DNA of 34,980 nt, taken from the NCBI RefSeq assembly GCF_000241465.1, contig NZ_JH584236.1, forward strand, positions 219,781 through 254,760. Reading direction: 5' to 3'. Position numbers and translations under genes: made by a program. The notes beneath the pieces are model-generated. The model did no database searches and was not told the DNA's origin. It saw only the letters and a program-made list of their open reading frames with translations. Positions 7,273-15,000 of the stretch are shown one piece after another (positions within the stretch are counted from its first letter, which is position 1; every line of letters starts with the position of its first letter). The stretch comes from Sphingomonas echinoides ATCC 14820. Its GTDB lineage: Bacteria; Pseudomonadota; Alphaproteobacteria; Sphingomonadales; Sphingomonadaceae.

Positions 7273-9047
7273 TGCCGAACACCAAGACCTTGCCCTTTGT
7301 CGATCGCCTGCTGTCGTGGTCGTTCCGCCATCCGATCTCCACCCCAGCCCGCTACGCCGCCGCGACGGTCCTGATCGTCGTCGTCGGACTATTCCGTGCG
7401 CTTGTCATCAGCTCGATCGTCCCCTGGCTGCTGTTCATCCCGGTCGTGCTGGCGATCGGCCTCGTGCTGGGTAGGGGATCGGGGGTCTATGCCGGCGTCC
7501 TTGCCGGGGTCGTCGCCGGCCTATCGATCGGGAACGCGCGCGAGCCCCTGTGGCTGACGGACGCCCAATGGATCGGCAGCATCCTGTTCGTGCTGGTAGC
7601 GGCCGGGATCGCCGTCTTCGCAGCCGAACTGCGCGCCGCGTTCGCGCGCGCGCGCCGGCTCACCGTGGAGAAGGATGATGCGTTGGCTCGGTTCGCCGAA
7701 CGCGAAGCCTTCCTCTCGGGCGTGCTTTCCAGCTCCACCGACTGCATCAAGATTCTCGATCTCGATGCCCGTCTCACCTTCATGTCGGAAGGCGGGCAGA
7801 AGGTGATGGAGGTGAGCGACTTCAACGCCATCGCCGGGTGCCCCTGGCCCGACTTCTGGCGGGACAAGGGCAATGACGAAGCGCGAGCGGCCATTGCCGC
7901 CGCCAAGGCCGGGCAAAGCCGCAGCTTCATCGGTCAAGCCGCGACCATGCGGGGCACGGTCAAATGGTGGCATGTCGCGGTCAGCCCGATCCCCGGCGCG
8001 GACGGTCGGCCCGCACGCATCCTGTCCGTCTCGCGCGATATCAGCGACCTTCGCGCCAGCGAGGAGGAGCGCGACCGTTTCGTGCGCTTGGTGGAGAACA
8101 GCAACGACTTCGTGGGGATGGTGCGGACGGACGGGACCGTCTTCTACATCAACGACGCCGCCCGGCGGATGGTGGGCCTGGAGGGGGGGGCGGATGCCGG
8201 CTCGCTGTCCATCGCGGACTTCCTGATGCCGGAGGAGGCTGCGAAGGTCGCGAACGAGGTGCTGCCGGCCGTCGCGCGCGATGGTCATTGGGCGGGCGAG
8301 ATCGACTTCCGCCATTTCGGCACGGGCGAGCCGATCCCCGCGCTCTACTCGGTGTTCCCCATCACCGACGCGGACGGCGCGCTGATTGGCTACGGCACGG
8401 TGACGCGAGACTTCCGGGAGCGGAAGCGCGTCGAGAACGACATGCAGCTCATGAACGGCGAGCTGGCACATCGCCTCAAGAACGTCCTGGCCGTCATCCA
8501 GTCCGTCGCCCAGCAGACGCTCCGCAACGCGCCGGATACCGAGACGGCCAGCCATGACCTGTCCGCCCGCCTCGCGGCGCTCGGCGCGGCAACGGACGTG
8601 CTGACGGGCAAGTCATGGCGGTCAGCCGATCTTTGCGAACTGACGAAGCGCGCGCTCGCGCCCCATGGCCTGATCGGCCGGCGCATCCTGATCAACGGAC
8701 CCTCGGTGACGCTCAAACCGGAGGTGACGATGGCCTTCGCGCTCGCGCTTCACGAACTGGCGACGAACGCGAGCAAATATGGCGCGCTGTCCAACGACAA
8801 CGGGACGGTCGCGTTGACCTGGACCGTCGAAGGCGATGATGCCGACGCCCGCTTCGCGTTGCGCTGGGAGGAGCGGGGAGGGCCAGAAGTATCGTTACCG
8901 AAACGGAAGGGTTTCGGGTCCACCCTCATCGAGCGGTCGCTTCGATCATATTTCCGGGGGCAGGCCGCAACCGACTACCGGCCGGAAGGTTTGGTTTTTC
9001 AGTTGGAAGCGCGGCTCGGAGACGCCGCAATCGTGACCGGGAAGTAA
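7272..9047 (+). CDS. HWE-family membrane histidine kinase (intact copy)
   Basis: This sensor kinase has an N-terminal multi-pass membrane region (about residues 30-118, resembling DUF4118 domains), two PAS domains (about 148-260 and 268-383) and an HWE kinase domain from about 394. Visible motifs are the phospho-acceptor histidine near residue 400 in ELAHRLKN, ELATNASKYGALS, WEERGGP and GFGSTLIERSL. The signal sensed by the PAS domains is unknown. The start is placed at ATG 7272; a TTG two codons upstream lies in the insertion-sequence end. The partner regulator follows after 2 bp. The neighbouring transposon end leaves no room for a native promoter, so transcription may come from the element. 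Confidence 0.9.
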   Translation: MPNTKTLPFVDRLLSWSFRHPISTPARYAAATVLIVVVGLFRALVISSIVPWLLFIPVVLAIGLVLGRGSGVYAGVLAGVVAGLSIGNAREPLWLTDAQWIGSILFVLVAAGIAVFAAELRAAFARARRLTVEKDDALARFAEREAFLSGVLSSSTDCIKILDLDARLTFMSEGGQKVMEVSDFNAIAGCPWPDFWRDKGNDEARAAIAAAKAGQSRSFIGQAATMRGTVKWWHVAVSPIPGADGRPARILSVSRDISDLRASEEERDRFVRLVENSNDFVGMVRTDGTVFYINDAARRMVGLEGGADAGSLSIADFLMPEEAAKVANEVLPAVARDGHWAGEIDFRHFGTGEPIPALYSVFPITDADGALIGYGTVTRDFRERKRVENDMQLMNGELAHRLKNVLAVIQSVAQQTLRNAPDTETASHDLSARLAALGAATDVLTGKSWRSADLCELTKRALAPHGLIGRRILINGPSVTLKPEVTMAFALALHELATNASKYGALSNDNGTVALTWTVEGDDADARFALRWEERGGPEVSLPKRKGFGSTLIERSLRSYFRGQAATDYRPEGLVFQLEARLGDAAIVTGK

Positions 9048-9049
9048 GC

Positions 9050-9430
9050 GTGGGCCAGAGTACGCCGATCGGCACCAAGACGATCCTGATCGTGGAGGAC
9101 GAAGCCCTGATCCGCTTCGATCTGGTGGACTTCTTCGAGGCCGCCGGGTGGCGGGTGTTCGAGGCCGAGAACGCCGACGACGCGATCCGCATCCTCGACC
9201 ACCACAAGGAGGTCCGCGCCGTCCTGACCGACGTGCAGATGCCGGGCTCGATGGATGGCGTGAAGCTCGCCCACTACGTCCGCGAGCGGTTTCCGCCGAC
9301 GGTGTTGTTCGTGGTGTCGGGCAATCTCCATATCCCGGACAGCGAGCTACCGCCTCAGACCACCTTCCTCCCCAAGCCGTTCGATGCTCACCGGCTGCTG
9401 CGCCAGTTGGAAGCCGCTCAACCAAGATAG
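9050..9430 (+). CDS. Single-domain response regulator
   Basis: This is a stand-alone CheY-like receiver of 126 aa without an output domain. It has the acidic pocket in LIVEDEAL (Glu16, Asp17), phospho-acceptor Asp61 in LTDVQMPGSMDG, Ser90 and Lys109 in FLPKPF. The start is the GTG at 9050, 2 bp after the kinase stop, giving an operon with translational coupling. It should receive phosphate from the adjacent kinase and act by protein contact or as a phosphate shuttle. It is the functional counterpart of the frameshifted copy at 105-484. Confidence 0.9.
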   Translation: MGQSTPIGTKTILIVEDEALIRFDLVDFFEAAGWRVFEAENADDAIRILDHHKEVRAVLTDVQMPGSMDGVKLAHYVRERFPPTVLFVVSGNLHIPDSELPPQTTFLPKPFDAHRLLRQLEAAQPR

Positions 9431-9483
9431 GCCGGTCCCGCGCCTGCTTTGGCGGAGGCTCAGCGGTTCCCACGCATAGAGTG

Positions 9484-9502
9484 CGAAGCGCGTCGCGCTT
9501 CG
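9484..9502 (+). terminator. Possible terminator hairpin after the response regulator
   Basis: A perfect 8-bp stem CGAAGCGC / GCGCTTCG with a 3-nt loop lies about 54 bp after the regulator stop. No T-run follows, so intrinsic termination is uncertain. Confidence 0.35.
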
Positions 9503-9621
9503 GTGCTGGCATAGCTGAGGGCTACCACGCCCCCGCTTGGTGGTCATCTCCTTTCCCTCAAACGAACGGCGATCGAGATCCTGGGTCGCAAACCGGCTAC
9601 GCCTTGCGGGTCCGGGGCTGA

Positions 9622-9688
9622 TTTTCCCGAAATATGTTCCCGATTGCCTTTTCCCGAAATGCGGCGTCGGAGACGGAGTTTCGGGAAA
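9622..9688. repeat. Clustered TTTTCCCGAAAT repeats
   Basis: TTTTCCCGAAAT occurs at 9622-9633 and 9649-9660, with a half-like GTTCCCGATT at 9636-9645 between them. An inverted copy TTTCGGGAAA follows at 9679-9688. Ordered direct and inverted copies suggest binding sites for a dimeric protein. Confidence 0.5.
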
Positions 9689-9719
9689 GCTCGAGCGCTC
9701 GAAAACTGGCGTGACCGAG

Positions 9720-9739
9720 CCCGCTGCTGGCGCAGCGGG
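9720..9739. other. GC-rich hairpin
   Basis: Arms CCCGCTG (9720-9726) and CAGCGGG (9733-9739) flank a 6-nt loop. No T-tract follows; the role is unclear. Confidence 0.3.
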
Positions 9740-9946
9740 TCCGGGGGCAGGAGCCGCAAGTTCATCGCATCAGCGGGGGCAGCGCTGCGCTGTTTGGATG
9801 GCTCCACGCTGCCCCCGCTGCTACCAGACGGTGTCATGTCTACTTGGCGAAGAACGTGTCTTCTCTAACTGACAGGAACAACAGGAACGTGGCTTGTGCC
9901 GGCTTGGCAACAGCGGCTTAACCAGCGGCCGAACTCTTAACTTGGC

Positions 9947-10126
9947 TCAATAGTCGAGGTTGCGTTTTTCCATCTGTGCGGCCGCGAGGTCCGCGACCGG
10001 ACCAGCGCCTTCGGCCAGCTCGTAGATCGCTATCACAGCCCTGTCGTCGAGACGCTCGACCATTGCCTGGACCGCTGACCAGTTAGCCACGTCGAGCGCG
10101 ACCGTCGTGCTTTCGTTACCGGACAC
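9947..10126 (-). CDS. Small hypothetical protein, 59 aa
   Basis: The reading frame encodes an acidic, mostly helical small protein ending EKRNLDY; no family is recognised. The likely start is a GTG at 10126, which overlaps the end of the upstream 50-aa gene by 11 nt, as in translationally coupled pairs. The same frame continues upstream to 10222, but that part is the shadow of the upstream gene and has unlikely composition. The start is therefore an inference. Confidence 0.45.
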   Translation of the reverse strand: MSGNESTTVALDVANWSAVQAMVERLDDRAVIAIYELAEGAGPVADLAAAQMEKRNLDY

Positions 10127-10268
10127 GGCGATCGGCCGCATCAGCCATCTTCGACCAGCGATCGGCCGAATGCAGCATACGGTCCCTAGCATGGGGCAGA
10201 ACGAGCTGCTGGGCCTCGGCAAGGTCGGCCGCTGCCCTCGCGCGGTAGTCGGCTGCGGTATCGGCCAT
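10116..10268 (-). CDS. Small hypothetical helical protein, 50 aa
   Basis: An ATG at 10268 opens a 50-codon frame beginning MADTAADYRARAAADLAEAQ and ending DAADRRVR before a TAA at 10116-10118. The composition (Ala/Arg/Asp-rich, amphipathic) resembles small alphaproteobacterial proteins with a YRxRAAE-type pattern, known only as uncharacterised families. It lies about 50 bp downstream of the HU gene on the same strand, so the two may share a transcript. Confidence 0.5.
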   Translation of the reverse strand: MADTAADYRARAAADLAEAQQLVLPHARDRMLHSADRWSKMADAADRRVR

Positions 10269-10315
10269 GAAGTCCCCTCAGTTTAGGCCAGCGTTCTAAA
10301 ACCCTGGCCCGTTTA

Positions 10316-10597
10316 TCACTTGCCGTTCATCCGATCGCGGACCGCCTTCGCCGGCGCGAACGTCAGCTTGCGTGACGCCGCGATCGTGATCGCCTCGCCC
10401 GTCGACGGGTTGCGCCCCTGGCGCTCTGGGGTGTCCTTCAGCTTGAACTTGCCGAACCCGTTGAGGCTGACTTCCTCGCCGGTCGCGACAGCCGCGGTGA
10501 TGTTCGCAAGGATCGCATCGATGACCTTCCTGGCGTCCGCCTTTGCGAGGCCATGGGTATTGGAGAGCTGTTCGGCCAGATCGGATGTCGTCGTCAT
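10316..10597 (-). CDS. HU/IHF-family DNA-binding protein
   Basis: HU-like proteins bend and compact DNA and help recombination, replication and plasmid upkeep. The 93-aa product has the helical dimerisation half (SDLAEQLSNTHGLAKADARKVIDAI) represented by its first 30 residues, then the beta-arm region with NGFGKFKL, the GRNPSTGE arm tip, and a C-terminal FAPAKAVRDRMN helix. The start is set at ATG 10597, the family-typical N-terminus; a longer frame to 10645 adds non-conserved residues. It is 44 bp downstream of the SRAP gene on the same strand. A plasmid-borne copy may be an accessory architectural factor. Confidence 0.92.
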   Translation of the reverse strand: MTTTSDLAEQLSNTHGLAKADARKVIDAILANITAAVATGEEVSLNGFGKFKLKDTPERQGRNPSTGEAITIAASRKLTFAPAKAVRDRMNGK

Positions 10598-10641
10598 GAA
10601 CACGTCCCGGTGGTGAATGATTGGACCGGCCTTAGCCCGGT

Positions 10642-11307
10642 TCACGTCGCGCCGCCATCGGGAGTTGCCTCCTGCGCGCTCATCTCGCCCTCATAGGGGC
10701 GGACGAGCTTCAGGGCGTCTTCATAGCTGCCGTCGAGCCATGCCGTGAAATCGCGAGGGTGAAGGATCGCCGGCATTGCCTTGGGATGCCAGGGATCGAC
10801 GGTGGCGTTGGGAGAGGTGGTGCAGAAGGCATAGGCATCGCCGCGCTCGGTCGGCCGCCACAGACCGGCGAAGAAGGCGATGGGCTGGTCGGGCAGCGAA
10901 AACCACATCTGGCGGGGTTTGCCATCGTCGCCCGTCCCGCCGTCGGGATGCGGCTCGGCGAAGTGCGTGAACGGGACCAGGCAGCGCCGATCGGGATTCG
11001 CGATCGACGGCTTCCACATCGACGATGCGAGATTCCGCGCATTGGTGACGAACTTGTCCAGCTTGACCGCCGGGTCGCGCTTGCTCGCTACCTTGGTCGG
11101 GAAGCCCCATTCCATCGCGACCGGTTCGAGCGGACGGTTACCCTCCCCTGCCCGCCTGACGACCAGTCCGTAGCGCGCTGTCTTCTTGCCCGTCGGGAAG
11201 ATCTCGCGCGGCACCGGGTAGGTCTCGTCCTCGGGATAAGGCGGCTCGAATCCGACCGCCCGCATCACCGCGGCCTGTTTGGCGCTCAGGCGATATCGGT
11301 TGCAGAT
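10642..11307 (-). CDS. SRAP-family (YedK/HMCES-like) protein with non-standard start
   Basis: SRAP proteins form a covalent thiazolidine link with abasic sites in single-stranded DNA through the N-terminal Cys2. The domain is clear: NARN (NAR motif), RRCLVPFTHFAEP (catalytic-Glu strand), CTTSPN and WHPKAMPAILHP (conserved His and MP). The conserved N-terminus CNRYRLSAKQ is encoded upstream of any ATG/GTG in frame. The codon before Cys is ATC (11305-11307), seven bases after a strong AAGGAG, and an in-frame TGA lies close upstream. Either ATC is used as a rare start or the start was mutated. Starting at the internal ATGs near 11268 would remove Cys2. Abasic-site protection fits the nearby umuDC. 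Confidence 0.8.
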   Translation of the reverse strand: MCNRYRLSAKQAAVMRAVGFEPPYPEDETYPVPREIFPTGKKTARYGLVVRRAGEGNRPLEPVAMEWGFPTKVASKRDPAVKLDKFVTNARNLASSMWKPSIANPDRRCLVPFTHFAEPHPDGGTGDDGKPRQMWFSLPDQPIAFFAGLWRPTERGDAYAFCTTSPNATVDPWHPKAMPAILHPRDFTAWLDGSYEDALKLVRPYEGEMSAQEATPDGGAT

Positions 11308-11333
11308 CGATCGGCTCCTTCATCGTGCCCAGG

Positions 11334-11735
11334 TTAGAAGAACTCCCGGCCACCACGATACTCGCGCCAGGCATTATCCCATTTCGTGCCGACGTCGCCA
11401 CTCACCGGCCGCGCGCCGACGTCGAATCCGGCCATCACGTCGTCGATATGCGGTGCCGGCGCCGGCGTGTTGAACGGCGCGATCCCGCGCGCCTTCAGGT
11501 GCCAGACATAGGCGCACTCGTGATCGGTGACCGGCGCGGCCTTCCCCCACGCCACGTCCTGGAACTGGCGCTGCGCCGCGCTCCTCGGCCGGCGCTCGCG
11601 CAGACGCAGCGCATCGTAGAACAGCAGATGCTCGCGCAGCAGCGCCTCGTAGCGTTCGATCGTGCGCGGGTTTTCGCCGTCCTGCTCCACCGTGCCCACT
11701 CCGTCAGTACGGGTGAAAATCCTCGCCAAACTCAA
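11334..11735 (-). CDS. Hypothetical protein upstream of SRAP, 133 aa
   Basis: A soluble, Arg- and Glu-rich protein with no signal peptide or membrane segment and no family I recognise. Features include a helical segment TIERYEALLREHLLFYDALRLR and an aromatic C-terminus. The frame opens at a TTG (11735); a GTG at 11699 is an alternative start and neither has a strong ribosome-binding site. It ends 26 bp before the SRAP start on the same strand, so the two are probably co-transcribed. Confidence 0.55.
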   Translation of the reverse strand: MSLARIFTRTDGVGTVEQDGENPRTIERYEALLREHLLFYDALRLRERRPRSAAQRQFQDVAWGKAAPVTDHECAYVWHLKARGIAPFNTPAPAPHIDDVMAGFDVGARPVSGDVGTKWDNAWREYRGGREFF

Positions 11736-11745
11736 TCCGATATGC

Positions 11746-11762
11746 TAGGCTTTGCAAGCCTA
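11746..11762. promoter_or_regulatory. Perfect inverted repeat in divergent intergenic region
   Basis: TAGGCTT-TGC-AAGCCTA lies between the divergent genes at 11735 (minus) and 11807 (plus). Its position suits an operator serving one or both promoters. Confidence 0.4.
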
Positions 11763-11806
11763 ATTCTGACCAGCACGGTCAGCCACGGATTGAGGAAGGA
11801 GCGGCC

Positions 11807-12061
11807 ATGTTGAACCACGAACCTGGCCAGATGGACTGGGATCGGTTCCCAATCGGTGGCTCGTCTTCAAACGGATATATCAATCCTAGCAACATGTACG
11901 ATCAAATGACGCATGTAGGCCGGGAGGCATTGGCTGAAGCCACTAGACACGATGAATTTGAGCCACCCGAAGTGAGCGACAACTCACATGCAAAGCTTTT
12001 CTTTGTGTTTATTGCAATAGTAATGGCTTTCGCCTTCATCTTCACTCCCGGCCATTCCTAA
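11807..12061 (+). CDS. Small tail-anchored membrane protein, 84 aa
   Basis: The first 60 residues are hydrophilic and acidic. A single C-terminal membrane segment (about residues 63-80, LFFVFIAIVMAFAFIF) precedes a four-residue tail. The ATG follows a strong GAGGAAGGAG site. Base composition is noticeably richer in AT than the flanking genes, a hint of separate origin. The last 20 bp overlap the 3' end of the convergent traG. The family is not recognised. A role in the cell envelope, perhaps linked to transfer or to plasmid surface functions, is only a guess. Confidence 0.7.
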   Translation: MLNHEPGQMDWDRFPIGGSSSNGYINPSNMYDQMTHVGREALAEATRHDEFEPPEVSDNSHAKLFFVFIAIVMAFAFIFTPGHS

Positions 12062-15000
12062 GCTGGAACCGCCTCGGATCGACCGGAGCGCCATCCTTCC
12101 ATAATTCATAATGAAGGTGCGAACCGGTCGATTTCCCGGTGCTGCCAACACGCCCGATCACCGCCCCAGCTTCGACCGTGCTGCCGACCTGGAAGCCAGA
12201 CCGATCCTGCATGTGGAAGTATTTGCTCTGCGACCCGTCGCCGTGCTGCAGGACCACATAATTGCCGGCCCCGTTGGCCTGGAAGTCGTTTCGGATGACC
12301 TGGCCCGATGCAGGTGCGCGGATCTCCGTCCCTGCTGGCGCGGCAATATCCACCCCTCGGTGATGCCGTCCGGGCTCGCCAGTGACCGGGTCGATCCGAC
12401 CACCCATTCCCGAACTCAGCCGCCCCGAAATCGGCAGCATCGCACGTTCACCGCGCGGGACTTCGTAAACATGGCTGGTGCCAGCTCCGATCCCGAGATT
12501 GTCACGGACCCAGTTGCGCGCGCCCTCAACACCGGGAAGTGTCGTCGTGATCCACGCATCATTGCGCTCTTGGACATGGTCACCTAGCTGACCCGCCGTC
12601 CCTCTCGCCTCGTCGACACCGTTGCCGACCTCGAATGCACCACGGGTGATGCGCGCTGACGCATTCGGGATCGCGTCTGCGACATTGCCGGCCAAGTCGA
12701 GATCGCGCGAACTTTCGCGGATCGACACGTCCGGTCCTTGTGCCCTGACACCGGCTGCGCGCTGGTTGCCCCATTGGTTTACCGCACCCGGGGTCGCCGA
12801 TGCGGGGCCATGCAACTGCCCCGACAGACGCTCAGGCACGCTTACACCCAGTTCGTCGCGGACCGATGCGACGCGGCGCTCCATGAATTCGCCAAGCAGG
12901 ATATCGCGCACCTGTTCCTGTTGCGGCGTGCGCGGCATGACCATGCCTGGCGTCCACCCGAACTGCGACAGCGTGTCGTCGCCGAGAAGCCGCTCCTGGG
13001 CATACACGACAAACTCCTGGCTCTCGTTCCGATTGAGCGACCAGCCCCGCGCCGAGGCCTCCCTGACATCGTTGCTGACCCGCTGGAACGTCTCTTCGGC
13101 TCGAGTTGCTTCCAACGACGCCGACCGCGATTCCCCGACGCTGACGCCCAGCTTCTGCGACAGCGACCGAACCTCGCTATCTCCGCTCGTGCTAGATTCA
13201 CGCATGAATTCGTCGCGTGCTGCCCGGGCCTGCGTCGAGTTAGTTTCCTTTGTAATGTAGTCTTGTAATTCCCCGTAGGCGTTATCGGCCGACAGCGTCC
13301 TGTTCGTATTTTCGGTCGCGATCGATGCGATTTTACCGCTGAGGCCAGCCCTTCCGGTGACGCCCCACAACTTCTTAAGAACTTCTATGCCGGCGTTCGC
13401 GTCGCCTGTGGTCTGCGAAGCACGGGCGACTTGCTGTGCATCGGACTCACTAAGACCAAAGCGATTGCTCAGTCCGGTGGAAAGGCTCCGAGATGCCTCC
13501 GTCATTCTGGTGATGCTGTTATTGAACCCCGACCCCGTCTCGGTCGAACTACCACGCCGATGCTCAGCGGCCGTCAACAGATCCGTCGCCGTCGTCGCCG
13601 TAGCGTTCCAGGATTGCGATGCCGCGCTGCGGAGCGACTGGGTGTGCGTCTGCCCGTCCGAGAGCGCCCGGCTCATGCTGCTGTCGAACCCGGCGGTCCG
13701 CGTCGGCGTGAATGCGAGGTTCGAGATGCCCTGGCGGGTATCGAACGCGTTGGTCCCGTCCGCGAAGCCGTACGTCACGCCACCGTCGGCGTTGGTGAAC
13801 GTGCCGACCGAATAGCCCGAATTGAACTTGGGCTGATCGTCGAACTTGTTAGCCTGGGTCATGCCCGACGTGAGGTTCTGGAACGAGGTGTTGCCATACG
13901 AATAGTTGCCGGTGGTGCGCTCGGTCGCCGCCTGCTCGGCCGCGCTGTGCGCCGGCTGCAGCATCGAGGTCGCATGCCCCGCGATCGCCATCGCGCCGCG
14001 CGCCATTCCGCCCGCGATGAACGGCACGCTCATCATCAGGAAGCCGGCGAGAGTCGAGATCGATTCATTGACGCTCGCCATGCCGTCCGAGACCAGCAGC
14101 GTCGGCCCGATCGGCGCCGCCGCGTGATAAAGGCTCGCCGCCCTGCTCATCACGAACATGTGCAGGATGACGTAGAGCGGCCCCCAGGAGGCGAGATAGA
14201 AGAACCCGGTCGCATATCCCTTGAGCGTCTGCAGGCCGGTCCTGGGAAACAGGAACAGCGGGAAGAGCACCGGGAACATTGCGTAGAACACGACCGTCAG
14301 GACGATGCCGAGGAGCGGCACCCAGGTCATCGCCTGCGTCGCGATCGAGGTGTAGGTGTTCTTGGCCTGAGCGTCCGCGCGCTGCGACGCATAGGCGTCC
14401 CACCCGGCGTCGGAGAAGCTCTCGCGCGCGGCCAGGAACGCGTCGATCATCGAAATCTGCTTGAGGTACGAATAGGCATCGGTCGAGGTGCCGTGCATCT
14501 GGGCGGCGACCACCGGCAGGTCATCGCGGATGCGCTGGGCCGCGATCGTGTCGGCGATGCCGGGATAGGCGTTCCTGGCGAACGGGATCAGATCCTTGTC
14601 GTACGCCGTCTGCCACTGACCATCCATCCGCGAATAGGCTTCGTTGCACGGGATGATCGAATTTTCGGTGGTGCCGGGGCCTGTCGAGGTGATCCACCGC
14701 TGGCTGCGCGCCGGCGACCCCGGCCCGATCGATTCCCACAGATTGCCGGTCTTGGTGAGATCGTCCATCGCCTTGAAGCCGAGCAGCACGTCATAGAAGG
14801 TGCATTGCTTGAGATGCTCGTCGAGGTTCGCGCGGAAGACGCTGTCGGTGATCTGGAACGTGCGCGCCTTGTCCATCAGCCGCGCACCGTAGATCATGCC
14901 GTTGTTGGTCAGCGCGAGCGCGTTGGGCATGACGAACACGGTCTCGGCCGAGCGCGTCATCCAGTCGCCGACCTGGCTGGTGAAGGAGGCCATCACTCCC

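Larger units (their letters stand above)
9431..9946. other. 516-bp stretch without a supported gene
   Basis: ORFs here are short, mutually overlapping and without recognisable domains. What can be seen is a GC hairpin at 9484-9502, a cluster of TTTTCCCGAAAT repeats at 9622-9688, a 12-bp palindrome TCGAGCGCTCGA at 9691-9702, and a second hairpin at 9720-9739. The stretch may be a remnant of a lost gene or a regulatory or recombination site. Confidence 0.5.

Noticed and set aside
5540..7300. Target-site duplication of the IS1202-type element
   Set aside because: No direct repeat of the long type made by this group was found at the proposed borders.
9544..9837. 97-aa minus-strand ORF in the gene-poor gap
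   Set aside because: Low-complexity, basic composition and overlap with the repeat cluster; no domain or ribosome-binding site.
9890..9910. Possible LexA half-sites GAAC-N5-GAAC
   Set aside because: The spacing is 5 rather than 7, so it does not fit the alphaproteobacterial box.
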